Origin: Fasciola hepatica
Lineage: Eukaryota; Platyhelminthes; Trematoda; Plagiorchiida; Fasciolidae
DNA length: 64,000 nt
Assembly (NCBI GenBank): GCA_948099385.1
Contig: CANUEZ040000193.1
Coordinates: 136,501-200,500 of the forward strand
Direction of reading: 5' to 3'
Each line of letters opens with the position of its first letter. Position 1 is the first letter of the stretch. This document shows positions 36,421-48,692 of this stretch, one piece after another. A program made the position numbers and the translations under genes. The notes below the pieces were generated by a model. The model was given only the letters and a program-made list of their open reading frames with translations. It made no database searches and had not been told where the DNA came from.

Positions 36421-37390
36421 AACAACTTCAAACTCTGTGCTCCCTCATCTGTGTGCGGACGTATTACTGGGGCACGATTTTTTGAAGTTCCGCAGAGCAG
36501 TTGAGATTCCATTCAGTGGCAGTAAACCAACTCTCCCCTTTTGTAGCGTGACAGCTTCACGTATTGAACCTCCTTCTCCTTTCGGGAATTTACTATCAGA
36601 TTGCAAGCCTATCGCAACTAAATCACGATTCCACAGTCCTGAAGATAAGAAATTCATTCCATCGGAAATTCAGCGACCTCTGAGGACTGGCATCATTGAG
36701 ACACCAACGTTACCCTGGCTCGCTCAAGTCCTTGTTACAACAAACGGAAGACACAAAAGACGCATGGTAGTTGACTACAGTCAAACTATTATTCGATACA
36801 CATTATTGGACGCTTATCCACCACCCAGAATCAATGACACGGTATCTAAAATATCCCGATATTCCACTTTCATTGCATTGGACTTGCGAAGCGCATATCG
36901 CCAAATCTCCATAGAAAAACAAGATAGGCCATACACTGCTTTTGAAGCCTGTGGGAATTTATATTAATTCTTCCGGATACCGTTCGGAGTGACCAATGAT
37001 GCTTGTTTTCAGCGTGCTATCGATAAAATTATTCTCGAAGAAAACTTGAAACGAACGTTTGCCTACAGCGATAATATAACTGTGTGGCGCAAACAAAGAT
37101 GATCACGATAAGAATCTTACTAACTTTCTCAATGTTTTGAAAAATTACGGAATTACTCTGAACGAAGAAAAGAGTAGCATCGGTACGAAAGAACTTAAAC
37201 TCTTGGGTTATGAAGTTTCACACGGTCAAATGAAGCCCGACCCTGAAAGATTACGACCCTTCAGGAACTCCCTCCTCCAAACGATACGGAATCTCAGAGA
37301 CGAGCTATAGGTTTATTTTCATACTATTCTCAATGGATACCCCGATTCTGGGATAGGATTCATCCACTGGTTCATAACCACGTGCTTCCC
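36421..37390 (+). pseudogene. Gypsy element 2: reverse transcriptase
   Basis: The open frame 36389-36967 covers the start of RT: W-L-A-Q-V, R-R-M-V-V-D-Y-S, and F-I-A-L-D-L-R-S-A-Y with the first catalytic Asp. After a stop near 36966 the F-x-x-P-F-G-V-T-N-D-A motif and the catalytic box follow. The box reads Y-S-D-N (about 37060-37071), so one catalytic Asp is lost. A thumb-like L-L-G-Y-E-V segment lies near 37200. Interrupted by several frameshifts. Confidence 0.8.
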
Positions 37391-37408
37391 TTACCAGACT
37401 ACGTCTGA

Positions 37409-37960
37409 GTGTCAATTCAAACACTCAAGAGTGAGCTCGAACGTGCCGTCGTCACCGTTGTCGATCCCGAGGTTACTTTGGTCGTTGAAACGGATGCCTC
37501 GGATAAAGCTGTCTCAGCCATACTCTCAAAAGATCACAGGCCGGTCGCATTTTCCCCCCGGAATCTGTCCCAAAGCGGAAAGCATCATTCATCCATAGAA
37601 AAAGAGGCAAACGCTAGTGTGGAGGCTGTCCGGAAGTGGAGGTATTATTTGCTGGGTAAACATTTCCGACACATCGAGGATCAAAAGTCGGTCGCTTCTG
37701 TTCTCTCCTGACACCATGGGAAGGACAAAAATGATAAGATTTTAAGGTGGTGAATCGAACTATCGTGCTACAGTTTCCACGTCACTTACCACCCCGGTCA
37801 TGGGAATGTCGCAGCCGATACACTCTCTCGCAGCTTCTGATCCGCGTCTACGTCACTCGCGTCATTCAAAGAGCTACACAACTCACTCTGCTAACCGGCT
37901 GTTGTCTGTATGCTGCATTTCGTCAGGACAAAGAACCTACCGTACTCAGTGATCGTTTTT
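37409..37960 (+). pseudogene. Gypsy element 2: RNase H and start of integrase linker
   Basis: The 100-codon frame 37409-37711 encodes RNase H with V-V-E-T-D-A-S-D (first Asp), P-V-A-F and an E-K-E-A-N-A segment where the catalytic Glu sits. The domain end, Y-H-P-G-H-G-N-V-A-A-D-T-L-S-R, is readable near 37785-37830 in another frame. Homology fades near 37960, before the integrase core. The integrase fragment at 960-1505 is of similar type but is 36 kb away. Confidence 0.75.
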
Positions 37961-39339
37961 CATCCTCCCACTTTGGCCCGAACAGCGCTAGTGTCCTCCT
38001 GAGTGTCAGTTTAGTGTTCCCCTGACCATACCACTGACTGACTCCCCAATGAAACAAGGGAAGTTACACTCAAAGGACTATCAGCCATGAGTCCAAAAAA
38101 CAACGTATATGCTTCTTTTATGGAACTAATTGAGGGTTAATTTAGACTTCCCTAAATCACCCTGGATCACGAGCTAAACCCAGGGGTAATGAGCACTACT
38201 CCCTCTTCCAATCTGTGAGACTCGTGACTAAAATAGACTGTCGAAAATTACCAGACTCACTGTTGGTAATCGCAGCTTTATTGTTATCCGCTTTGCAAGC
38301 TCCCTATTCATGAACAAGACGGACCTGAATCTCTTCCATGCCCGATTCTTGAGGATTTATTATCATAAAGCAAAGGGTACTCTTAGAGAACGATTCCTCT
38401 GACCGGTTGATGTAGTTATTCATAGACTTTTAATTTCCCGTTAGGTGCTTGTGACCTGTTTATTGCCACTACATTGCTGCCGTCACGGCTAGTGTACCAG
38501 GCACAGTACTGCTCCCGCGTTTTCAGTTGTAAGGCCAACATAGCTCCGACCCAGGTCGTGGTCAGAATGCCATTTAGTGCCGGACTAGATGGAGATTCGA
38601 TAGAGAATCCCTGCTGAGTCTTTATTAATGAGAACAAACATGGGATAGAAGACTTCCTATGCCAATTAGTTAGCACCAGTAAAATGCTTATCAGCATATC
38701 ATTCTGTGCCTCCAGTTTGAATCACCTCAGGATGGGTTGAGCAGCCATATCAAAGGAAAGAAACTCAAAACTAACTAGTCAGAACCTAGATAAAAACTAA
38801 TCACTGACGGCCAACTTTTAGTCAGACCAGACAGGGCAGGTCTCACTCCCAGCCTTACCATTGTCAACTTTTTTCCGATTCAATGAGCGGAACCAACATA
38901 GATGTATATTTTGTACAACGCATGTAAACATATTCAGTGAGGGTTCTATCGCAATAATGTGGACAGTTTGACCCAGCTGGCCTTTGGTTTTCAAGTTAGA
39001 GACAGAGGGACTACTCCCGCACAAGTCTCGTCGTTTATAACTCATTGGCTTGAACTTCAACCTAAGTTGCACGCCAGCAGTATATCATCCGATTTTCTCC
39101 TGAAAGCTTTATCGTTCATCCCCTTCACTAGTTCCGCTGTGATACATCAGCGGCAAACCAATTAACTACATCGTTAGAGGGGTTATTGGGTGTCTCCGGG
39201 TGCAAACGTCTGGCCAGAGAGGGGAACACCTCCTCAGTTCCGGCTCCAGATCAATTCGAAGAATGTATTGAATACATATGATATCACCCCGTGGCTTATG
39301 ACAAGTTTCCACTAACAAACTGGGGGCCTGCAAACGAAC
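37961..39339. other. Non-coding stretch, nothing recognised
   Basis: The minus-strand 93-codon ORF at 38697-38416 is not recognised. No LTR found for the preceding gypsy element. Confidence 0.3.
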
Positions 39340-40060
39340 ATTTTAACCATTGCCATTTATTTCAATGATGGAACGAGCAGCGGCCGTCTGCATTCTATCC
39401 ATCTTGATTGATTCGACGGCCTTACAGCGGTATGTAGTACCATCACCCTGTAGTCGGGGATGTACACTGGAAGTGAGCAACAGTAGGAAGGGGACACGGG
39501 AAATTTTGCCAAAGGCATGCCTAATCACACCAAGGATGCTCCATTTCGAAACATACTCAGACCGTGTGGTTTGTAGTTTTCAGGAAGGACAAATCCCTAA
39601 ATCCAAGATCATGTTCTCAGTCTGATGTACAGAGCGAGATTCCAGATAGACGACAAAAAAAGAAAGACTTACTTTCATACGGAGACAGTTTGCTAGATTA
39701 GCCGAAAGGGTAAATATGTGACTGGTGTATTAATCCATCTAGGTTATCCTGCAGCTGTTGACCATCCGTATGAGTGTATGTCACAATCAGTAATCGTAGG
39801 TCATCTGCATACAGTAGTAACGAAGTTCTGAGAACCACTGGGAGGTCGTTGATATAAGCCACGCAATAATCATTTCTGGGGGACACTCCTGGGGACAGAG
39901 TATCAAGTGAATGAAGTCCTGGAAAATTTGACCACAAACTGTCGTCACTTGAGAAATTCCTCAGTTCTTCTGAACACGGGCCCAACTATTCCCAACAATC
40001 GAAGTTCCCAGAGGGATCAGTCATGTGATACTTTGTCAAATGCTTCGGAGAAATTTACGT
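39340..40060 (-). pseudogene. LINE RT fragment (family uncertain)
   Basis: On the minus strand the frame 39985-39698 encodes an RT palm: V-S-P-R near the usual P-Q-G motif, then Y-I-N-D-L-P-V, and L-L-Y-A-D-D-L with intact Y-A-D-D (about 39805-39794). Downstream (39620-39340), broken frames resemble the post-RT region. Jockey/CR1-like by its I-N-D-L-P segment. Truncated on both sides. Confidence 0.7.
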
Positions 40061-40689
40061 AGACAGCAACTATGGGATGTCTCTGGTTTTCGTTTCAGTT
40101 CAGTACTCACGATCCAAATCTCAGGCCTATTTAGGTTATCCGATTCTATTGATTTAACTGGCAACACAATCGCGTTGGTGGCATGGCAGTTGGGCTCGCC
40201 GTTGGTACATTGTTGGAAGTCCTTGCTGGTCATAGCAACGTACCGATAACCTATCATTCTGAATGAGAAAAGTTCATAATATCTAGGTCGCGCCAACTGA
40301 ACTGTATTTAGCCGCTGACCGATCGAAGATTGTATTCAGCTGGTTCAATTCCGTTCACCATTCGAACTGGGTTGCGACTCGACAGGAACCCACGTGGCCA
40401 ACACTTTTGGAGACGAAAAGTGGAGAACGTGAATCGGAATCTTAGACTATAAACGAATTCCAAAACTGGATTCAGATGGATAACAAAGATGCCAATCTCG
40501 GTTGCGGCGGAAACTCCATGGGAAACGCTTTTATGGTTCTCTCAGGAATTCGGAGGGAATATGTCAAAAATATACACACCAAAGTAGCACGTAGTAGGAA
40601 AGGCGCTGAAGAGAGGTGTCATATCAGGATGCTACAATAGTGTCAGCTTTATGTCTTGTTCGTATTCTACTCCAACGTGCGGACCATAC
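40061..40689. other. Non-coding stretch, nothing recognised
   Basis: Opposed short ORFs at 40025-40296 only; no motif. Confidence 0.3.
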
Positions 40690-40830
40690 AGACCAGCGGT
40701 GGTCAAATGGTCATCATGGTGGGCCTTCACACCTTCTGTCTCGGGTTTGAATCCTGCTTCCACCGCCGGTCACTTTCCTCAATTGGCAGCCTATGATTGC
40801 TGATGGTCCCCATTCTGAAACACTGGGCCT
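40690..40830 (+). repeat. tRNA-derived SINE, family C, copy 2
   Basis: A-box-like TGGTCAAATGG near 40703 and B box GGGTTTGAATCC near 40743-40754, followed by CCACCGCCGGTCACTTTCC and a short body. The part after the B box matches the minus-strand copy at 32140-32080. tRNA-like head plus repetition supports a SINE. Confidence 0.6.
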
Positions 40831-43800
40831 TTAATACATAAAAAACAAAAGCGAATAAAAAAGACAAAAATAGGATGCATCCACTAATATGGCACGCAGT
40901 CTCAAGTGAGCGATATTGTGACATTCCCCGAGGCAAATCCATGATTCTGGTTTATGTTAAGTACAACTTTTAAATTACTGCATCTATGGAATTTAGTGGA
41001 TAACGACTACTTGTAAAAGGTGCCAAAGTATCTCGTTTGAAGTAAAGGATCAATGGATTGAAAGTTGCTTTCCCCAGTTGCTCTCCATTTTCAAATAACA
41101 GATTTGGTGTCACTAAAATGACCTTATCGTCAGCCTTCGGATGCATTCAGAATCGTTGCTTTAGGATATTTGTTTCGAAATTTATGAGGAAAAGTGTTCA
41201 TTCAGATACCTGGTCATTCTGCTGAGGTTCTTCTCTCATTTTTCTCTTACTAAAGTGCCGATCAACAGAGATTGTTCGCCGAAGTATCCATTCTTACGTA
41301 CCCAGTGCATGATCAGTAATTATTTTAGATGTATGGCTTCGTCCTCCAATTTTAGGGTGTTCGTGTGTGTCGGTCGATTACCATTCATCTGGGAACTTTG
41401 GTTTGTTTTAATATAGGCTTTGTAGCCTATTGCAGTTAAGCCAACAACTGGTCACGTCTTTGTTGGTCATCTGACAATTGCACTGCTTTCGAAAAAATAA
41501 CACTGCTGGGGAATATTAAAACGAAAGTTTTGCCTATATAACCAAACAGACGAATCAAACGCTTTGTTTGGTGATTGTCATTTGATTGGTCCTTATCTTT
41601 CCATTTACGGTTGAGCCGTTAACAACAACAGGTTTGACTATTCTGGATCATCGTGTATACGAGACAGGTGGTTCGTGCAAACGGGGCACCCACGACCACA
41701 TTGTGGTGACTATTAGTGAAATTTCCTTGAGTTGTTTTATTACACCCGTGAATACTTGTTTAAGGAAGGTGCTGGTGACGGGTACCTTTGGTCCCGTCTT
41801 TTGTTCGTCTATGCTACCATTCTCGCGAAATCGCGTTTCTAAGTCTATTGCAGAAGAGAACGATTCAAGTGAATCTGTTGTCAGTCCAACAGTACTAGCT
41901 CAAAGATCTGAAAGGCTGTGCCAAAGTCAACAGCTGAATTGCAGAATACTGAAGATGTGGCAGATGTAGTGATCGTCGATGACAATAAATTTTGTAGTTT
42001 TTTCACATCTGTGAATGGTTCTACGTAACAGCTACGAGCAGTACAAATTTCAAATACGTCCTAGTTCAGTCAGTGTTTTCATTCTTTCAGTGCGCTTAGT
42101 TGGGGACGGAGAATTTAATACGTTCGTCTGGAATGGCCCTAGTTATCGAGACCAATTACTAATTATTACGCGTTTGTACATGTATCGCGACCACCAAATA
42201 CTCAGATATCGTAGCCGATCCACTCCTGAAACAAGTTTCCGGTTGCAACGGACACAGCCAAACTCAACGCTTACCAACCACACATGAGCACTCTGTTCTT
42301 CCAATAACACAATTGTGTTCTTTCTCGTTCAAGCCAGCTCAGACAACTTTGTATTTATTACTGACTCCTCTAAGCACAACTTAATCATTTATTTCGCCGT
42401 CTTCACATCATACGTTCGGCTTCCAGTTAATTTCGCCACTATCATATTCACACATTTTCTAGCGGTCACCTTTATCATCCGCCGCGTTCATCCATTTTCG
42501 CTATGGAGAAGGAACATTGAATAAATTTCATAGGCAACTGTCGATACTTAAACTAATCATAGGAAACGATGGTGGTAACTTTGTTTTTCCACTTTTCCTT
42601 ATTCTCGTAGGACCCACAAAATAATCCGTGGGCAAGTTTGTTCGAAAAGTTATGCCCCAGATTGCCAGTGTGAATCTAAGAACTGAGATGAGCTACTCAA
42701 GGGCATACGAAACATTCGGACTCAAACCAAGTGCCATCCGCGCAATCATTCCCAATAAGTTGCATAAAGATTTACTTATGCCTTAGATGCCATCGGCAAG
42801 AAAAATATGCCCTTCGGCAGTAAAGACGGAATTAACTTAGTCATTCGACGATGGGTGCATGATACAGCTAAGAGCATTCAGAGGTGAGTACCATTTTCGG
42901 TATCAGTATGAATTTCACCTTGCGCATCACTTGAGTCAGTTGATGGTACCCCTGAGTGATCCTCAGTAAAGCGAAAGGGCAAACTCAGAGGATATTCAGC
43001 AATGAACCCGGAAAATGCCACTGAGCCGTAACTTTGTTGTATAGTCGAATAAAAATTGTAAGATCTATTAAAATATCTTCCAGATAATAAGCGACTATGC
43101 AACTAGGGTAGTGCCCACACTCGTTATCTGGGTTCATCTCTGACCGTCCCCGGAGTGTTTTTCGGGGATTATTCGATGGCAGTGTCAGAGGACTCAGGTG
43201 ACACTCAAAGGGGACACTCAGGCTACCTGGGTCGTCCACGAAACAGAAAGTATTACTTAATGACTTCTCGACCTGTTTGCAAACTCTCGTACTCAAAAGA
43301 TTGACCAGGTGTAAGTTATTTTGTCCAAATAAGTTTAAAGCTGACCAAAAATGTTCTTCTTGGACAAACACTAGCAAACCAAATAAACAAAAGTTTAGTT
43401 TATATTTAAGACCTTAAGGTTATTGTCATTTGAGGCATTACGACAGTGGTTCATATGTGTAAGAGGTAAAATGGTCATGCAGTCGACCGTGATTATCGAG
43501 AACAAAACTGAGTATCTCCTTGGTGGGCACTAGGGGCTGGCCGTTCTCTTCGTGCACCTTTAGGGATCACCCAGCAGTACAGTTAGAGGTACCACCAATG
43601 GCCTCCCGAAGCACCATTCACATTAGTTTACTTGTTCAACACACGTTATTGTTTATTTGGACGCGTGCTGCTAAGCCCGGTGGCCATTTGAAAATTCACG
43701 TGCACATCCCATTCGCACGCTCTCGAACACGCGCTAATCACTCACTCTCGCGCTCACAATCGTCTTTTCATGCCTCGTGGGAAACATTACTCCGGTTATT

Positions 43801-44734
43801 GTGTTGGCTTAGTGTGGAGAAATAAAATGACGGACAGGCAGCCTGTAGAGACGTCCATCTTTTTTCGTTTGTTCAGCATACATTATTTTTAACTGAAGGC
43901 TCGCTGCCAAGAGTGGTGGCCACTTGATCGCAGAAGGTCAGCGCTACGGGTACGATCTTGTAATATGTGCTAATCTGTCCCTTTTGACCGTGTTATACCT
44001 CTAATGTGTCATGGAAAACATTGGTCTGATTATCTTGGTGATACAGAGCGTTACGATAGCAGACAAGTGGTTTAAAAGTAGCAGAAAGGGGTGACGAACG
44101 CGTACTAAACAGACAAAGTGGGAAGATCTAACCGACCTTACACTCTTAATTCAAATTAAGGAGCTTTTGTTAGTTCTGGCATAGCGACACTCTTTCATAT
44201 ATCCAAGAGACAAAACTAATTTGCTTACAAAAACAAGAATGAGAATCTTTTGGGGGGGATACTCAAGGGACGGCCGAGAACTTCTCCGTGCTGCTTTAGT
44301 AATAGTAATGGCAACGGCAGCCCAGTCAGCACAAAGGTGCATTTTTTAGTCCCAAAATTTTACTTGAGGAATTATTTTCTATTGTGCAGTTTATAGTGAT
44401 TAGTCAGTCATCTTCTCCCATGTATTACTTGTTTCGCTGTACGTTTTGCGCACTCGACAATCTCTAGCGCTACTTCCGACAAACTTCCTCGGTACAAACT
44501 AGCATGCGGTATTTGTACCCAGACCCAGTGAGGATAAACGCGGTTGGCAATCCACGGTCTTTCCTTGTTGACCTCCAACTAACGCGATCGTAAAAGCCCG
44601 GAGGGGTCCCTACTACAAGTGGTGAGTCAGGCGCGAGAAAATGTACCCCCTATAGGTTGGAGATGAATTTTGTTACGTCCTTAAATTCAAAAAGATCTGG
44701 AACGTGGAAAATAATTTTTATTTATTAGACAACA
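40831..44734. other. Long stretch without recognised genes
   Basis: ORFs of up to 130 codons (41586-41969 plus; 43377-42985 minus) have no recognised motif. A decayed direct repeat of about 55 bp lies near 43637-43695 and 43866-43925, sharing TTGTTCA-CA-A-GTTATT and a GGTGGCCA-TTGA end. A GC-richer block at 44500-44640 may be an old LTR or exon; no partner seen. Confidence 0.3.
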
Positions 44735-45035
44735 CTAGAGATTATTAGCCCGGTAGGCATAAAGATATAGCATTTAGTACCAAAAAGGTTCCTTGAGCGA
44801 CATTTAGGAACTATTTTACCGACAGAAAATAAGTCAAAATCTTTCTCATTAACTTAAGTGTCAGTTTTTAGAGTTTATGGGAAAATTCGGCACAGGAAAG
44901 CACTTGGATTAGGATGTTTACTAATCATTTCACTTTATTAAGTGGAAATTTATAAAAGTTCACCAACTACTACCCGAAGATCAAATAATGTAGTGCAGTT
45001 TACCGAAATTTGAAGGCAAAGATTCTCACACACCA
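44735..45035 (+). repeat. Dispersed repeat D, copy 1
   Basis: About 300 bp aligning, with gaps, to 46850-47180 on the same strand. Shared blocks include AGCATAAAG, TTAATACCAA-AA, CAAATCATTT and AAGTGGAAAT-ATAAAA near the end. Non-coding. Possibly a MITE or LTR. Confidence 0.5.
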
Positions 45036-45254
45036 CGCGCGTTGTAGCAGAGCCAGCTTTAGTTTATTTAACCATCGACCTCCCACTTTTGTACCCTGAT
45101 TTTGGTTGCCACCTTCCAGCAGCGTCGAGTCAAAGGCAGAAAGAATAGAAACACAGAGCGAAAATTATCCCAAAAATTAAAAATAATAAGCAAAAATGAC
45201 GAAGACAAGGAAAGAGTTCGAATGCAGCTACTCCACTAGCGGCAACACCTAGCA

Positions 45255-45370
45255 AAACTACCCCTAAACCGATTGGTTTCGGTCGGCTTTTAAGCGCTTT
45301 GCGTTATTGTACTGATCCGTTTTTGAGTAGTTTCTGAGTGGCTTCTGATTGCTTTAAATACGTAGAATGC
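45255..45370 (-). repeat. Dispersed repeat E, copy 1
   Basis: On the minus strand it reads CAGAAACTACTCAAAAACGGATCAGTACAA and ends with a CCGATTGG block, matching 47815-47935 and 53560-53640. Non-coding. Confidence 0.5.
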
Positions 45371-45524
45371 TTTAATAGTTTCTGTCACTCTTCCCAGATT
45401 AGTTTTCCCCTTACTCCTCTTATTAACTAAGAGAGAAAACCCTAACTGTCTCCCTTATTTTACCATTCTAATGTGCATTAAACAGAAACACACGTGACCA
45501 AGGTTTCTTTTTAGTAGCAACTGG

Positions 45525-45670
45525 CAATAAAAATGGTTTATTGAAATAAGACGTTCAGCAAAATTTCACAGTACCATGGTCGTTGATTTCCTTCCTATCG
45601 ATTAATGTTTGACCTGTGGAAGAATGGTTACCAAGAAAACCAACCAAAAACTGCTCTTACGAACGGGTTA
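45525..45670 (-). repeat. Dispersed repeat F (LTR-like), copy 1
   Basis: On the minus strand it starts TGTAGCGTATAACCCGTTCG and contains GAAGGAAATCAACGACC, like the two direct copies at 47296-47640. Confidence 0.5.
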
Positions 45671-46595
45671 TACGCTACAAACAGCGGTGTGTAGTCTCTG
45701 AGGTGTTTCAAATAGGACTGAACTAGGACTAGTTTGGAAGCCTTCTGGAACTCTTGAAATCGGCGAATTTTAAACTACTTTGTTGACAAGGGTCAGTGAT
45801 AGACTACCACTACCACTACGGTAATAAAATATTATTAGGCGGCACCTGGAGCACTGCGTTCAAACCTTAGCACTGCACTACCGGAAGGATATAAGTTGTC
45901 TGGAGAAGGTGCGAAGGTCCACCAGTAGAATGGCGACTGGGCAAGGGGGAATAAGTATATGTAGCATCTTCAACCGCTGGATCTGTTTTCGGGCGGCCAG
46001 TGCACGGGGATCCGATAGAGACTATCGAGGTGATGAGGAGATTGTCAGGTACAAGTCAAGAAGGGGTTTCATCTCCGACCCCAGAGAGAATCAGTAAGGG
46101 CATAGCATTAGTCTGCAAAGGAAACACTCAAAGCTCCAAACTAGGGCAAATTACTCCCTAAGTGGAGTTATACCTTCAAAAATAAGCTCACAGAGGAGAT
46201 CGTAAATACCGCAGCAGCTAAGGATTTTAGGAAACCAAAAGACGGGTATTGGGTGGCGGCGTATCCCTCATTATGCTAGGTAGTTTTAGGTTCAAAGACA
46301 GTACATTCATTATTTTCCCCTTTATCCGCCAGATCGGCTTCTGCACAGAATTTCTGCACCTCAGAAAATGAAAAAAGTCATACAGTGTCGGCAGCCACGG
46401 AAATGCGCCGACAGAACAACCTTCTGGACATTTAACTGGCTATAGCCACACCCTTCCCAGTCACTACGGGGGTGAAGCGTTTAGTCTCAAATTAGCCCCT
46501 TGAGGAGTTATGTTTGTTATGTAACTCGAGACAGGTTTTGCTGATTCATTAGATTCAGACATGTCTAAAACATGGAAAGATAATTTTAATTTGAT

Positions 46596-46720
46596 AATAG
46601 TAGTATGACATTGTATCTGGATAGCGGAACAAAATTTCCTCAGAAGCATACGACCGGTTTCGCGGTAGTTGCTGCTCATCTGGTGTGCTCACCCGGTACT
46701 CTTCTGTCCAATTATCCCTC
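46596..46720 (+). pseudogene. Dispersed coding-like segment X, copy 3
   Basis: Frame from ATG near 46604 to TGA near 46726 encoding L-Y-L-D-x-x-T-K-x-P-x-K-H-T-T-G-F and A-A-H, as at 21990-22262 (+) and 23660-23550 (-). The following non-coding bases up to about 46795 also resemble copy 1 (a CTCTCCGTCCATG block), so the repeat unit is longer than the coding motif. Confidence 0.45.
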
Positions 46721-46849
46721 TACTTGAGCACTCTTCGGAGATTCACTTGTGGTTCTGAAACTGGACTCTCCGTCCATGTACGCTATTTAGGATATAAATG
46801 ATATCTAAATGATGAGTATCGGTTTACTGGAGAAACACTGCGGTTTATC

Positions 46850-47180
46850 AGCCCAGTCAGCATAAAGAAAGCTTTTAATACCAAGAAAGTCCCCCAGGAG
46901 ATCATATTGGGATTATTTCAATAAATTGTGATAAGTTGAAGAATTCTGCCCGTAACTTCAAGTAGCATCATAACATGAAAGTAAAACTTGACTCCTCTGT
47001 AAAACGCCAGATTTTATGGGGATGCTTGTCACGAGAAAGTACCCCGGTAGTGCAAATCATTTGCTTTCTCAAGTGGAAATCAATAAAACCTCAATAACTG
47101 ATAACTAAAGATGAAATAATGTATATATTATACTATAGTATAACTTACCAAAATTTAAAAGCAAAACACATAGGCCACTG
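46850..47180 (+). repeat. Dispersed repeat D, copy 2
   Basis: Second copy of the repeat at 44735-45035, same strand, about 2.1 kb apart. Confidence 0.5.
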
Positions 47181-47295
47181 CATACCCAGGGAACTCAAAA
47201 ATAGTCCCAAAAGTGTCCCCTCAGGATTTCATACGGGACTAAATTGAGGCTAGATATTTAGTCCCAAATATCTGGGACTATTTTGCCGACTGGGA

Positions 47296-47640
47296 TGTAG
47301 CACGCAGTCCACTCGTAACATCGGTTCTCGACCAGTTCGTTGAGTAGACCTTCTTCAACAGGTTAAAATGGAATTGATACGAAGGAAATGGACGATCGAA
47401 GCAATGCATGTTTCTTAATGAGCATTTTATTCTAGTCTATTGCAGTTGTAATAGATACATCAATTAAATCCTTTGTAGCACCCGGCCCGTTCTTAACATC
47501 GGTTTTCGACCGGTTTCGTTGGTAGCCGTTTCACTAGGATCAACAGTGAATTGATACGAAGGAAATCAACGACCGGAGTAATATGCAGTGCTTAGTTGGC
47601 GTTTCATTTAAAAACACTGGTTTAGTTCATCGAAATGCCC
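47296..47640 (+). repeat. Dispersed repeat F, two tandem copies
   Basis: Two head-to-tail copies, starting TGTAGCACGC at about 47295 and TGTAGCACCC at about 47476, both with AACATCGGTT-TCGACC and GAATTGATACGAAGGAAAT. TG start and tandem arrangement suggest solo LTRs, but no internal region was found. Confidence 0.5.
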
Positions 47641-47814
47641 TGAAATACCTCGGTATAGATCGCTCTATTTTATTCCCTCGAACTGGGTAAAATAAGGACA
47701 AATAATCGAAAAACCACAAATTGGGAGATAGAACTGAGCATTGTAAAACGTAATTTGGGAAAAGTGACAGAAATTACCGAAGCGTATCACGTATTTCGAA
47801 CGAGTGGTGCAAAA

Positions 47815-47935
47815 CTCAAGAGAATCATTCAGAAACCGTCCAGAAAACATTCAGAAACCACGCAGAAACCCTCGAAAACCGATCGGTATATTAGTAAAAG
47901 TCGCTCAAAAACCGATCGGTTCCGGAGTGGTTTTT
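47815..47935 (+). repeat. Dispersed repeat E, copy 2
   Basis: Carries CATTCAGAAACC and two ACCGATCGGT blocks; ends about 20 bp before the CACTA element. Another copy lies about 250 bp beyond the other end of that element. Confidence 0.5.
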
Positions 47936-48480
47936 CTATAAGGGATACAATCTACCCATGTAGCACTGATCCTCATGTTAACGTTGGGTTCCGATGGGGA
48001 TGTTGATTGACTATTTTTGTGAGGCAAGACCTATATACTTGTAAAGTAAATTCTCGAAATGTTATGTGGATGAAAATATTTGAGATAATGCTGGTACTGA
48101 AATGCTTTACATTTTTGTTTTAAACCATGGTTTTTCGCTCCTCTGAATTGCCTTTGTCCACTAGTGGTTGGTCGTGTTCCGGAGTTGATGCACTATTTTC
48201 GCTTTTATCTGCATCCATTTTCGCATTATCTCATATTGTATGTTACGTTTCATATAATAAACAATGCTAGTGTCCTAAACGAGCCCAGTGAGGTCCATGA
48301 ACTTAAATTATGAGCTATAATTTCTCCTCGGTGTCAGTGGTCAGAAATGTGTTCCTTTTAGCGCCTCAGTAGATGTAATTGCTATCAGATGTTAAAGAAA
48401 ACACAAAAATAACATTTTCACTTCGTTTGTTTAGCTGCACAGTCATAAATTACCATAACCTTCTCTATGCTCCAGTTCAC

Positions 48481-48560
48481 TGTGATAGGGATTCAGTCGG
48501 GTTATGGTGGAGATATGCTTGGGCTATGGTTGGGATACGGTTGGGATCCAGTCGGGCAAA
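48481..48560 (+). repeat. CACTA left subterminal repeats
   Basis: Cluster of GGTTGGGATA, GGTTGGGATC, GGGTTATGG and GGGCTATGG units; the likely transposase-binding sites by analogy with other CACTA elements. Confidence 0.6.
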
Positions 48561-48692
48561 CCAATAACCAATACTGGGTGGACTTTGGATGAGATTTTGT
48601 TATTTACTTCTGTTTTTCTTTCTAGATAGGTAACGGAGTGAACCGTTGGTAACATTTCTGTCTATATTCTCGTCTCTAGATAAAACGCCATC

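Noticed and set aside
38416..38697. 93-codon minus ORF as a gene
   Set aside because: No recognisable domain, no splice signals; open by chance is likely.
42985..43377. 130-codon minus ORF as a gene
   Set aside because: No domain recognised, and the overlapping frame at 42878-43102 is also open.
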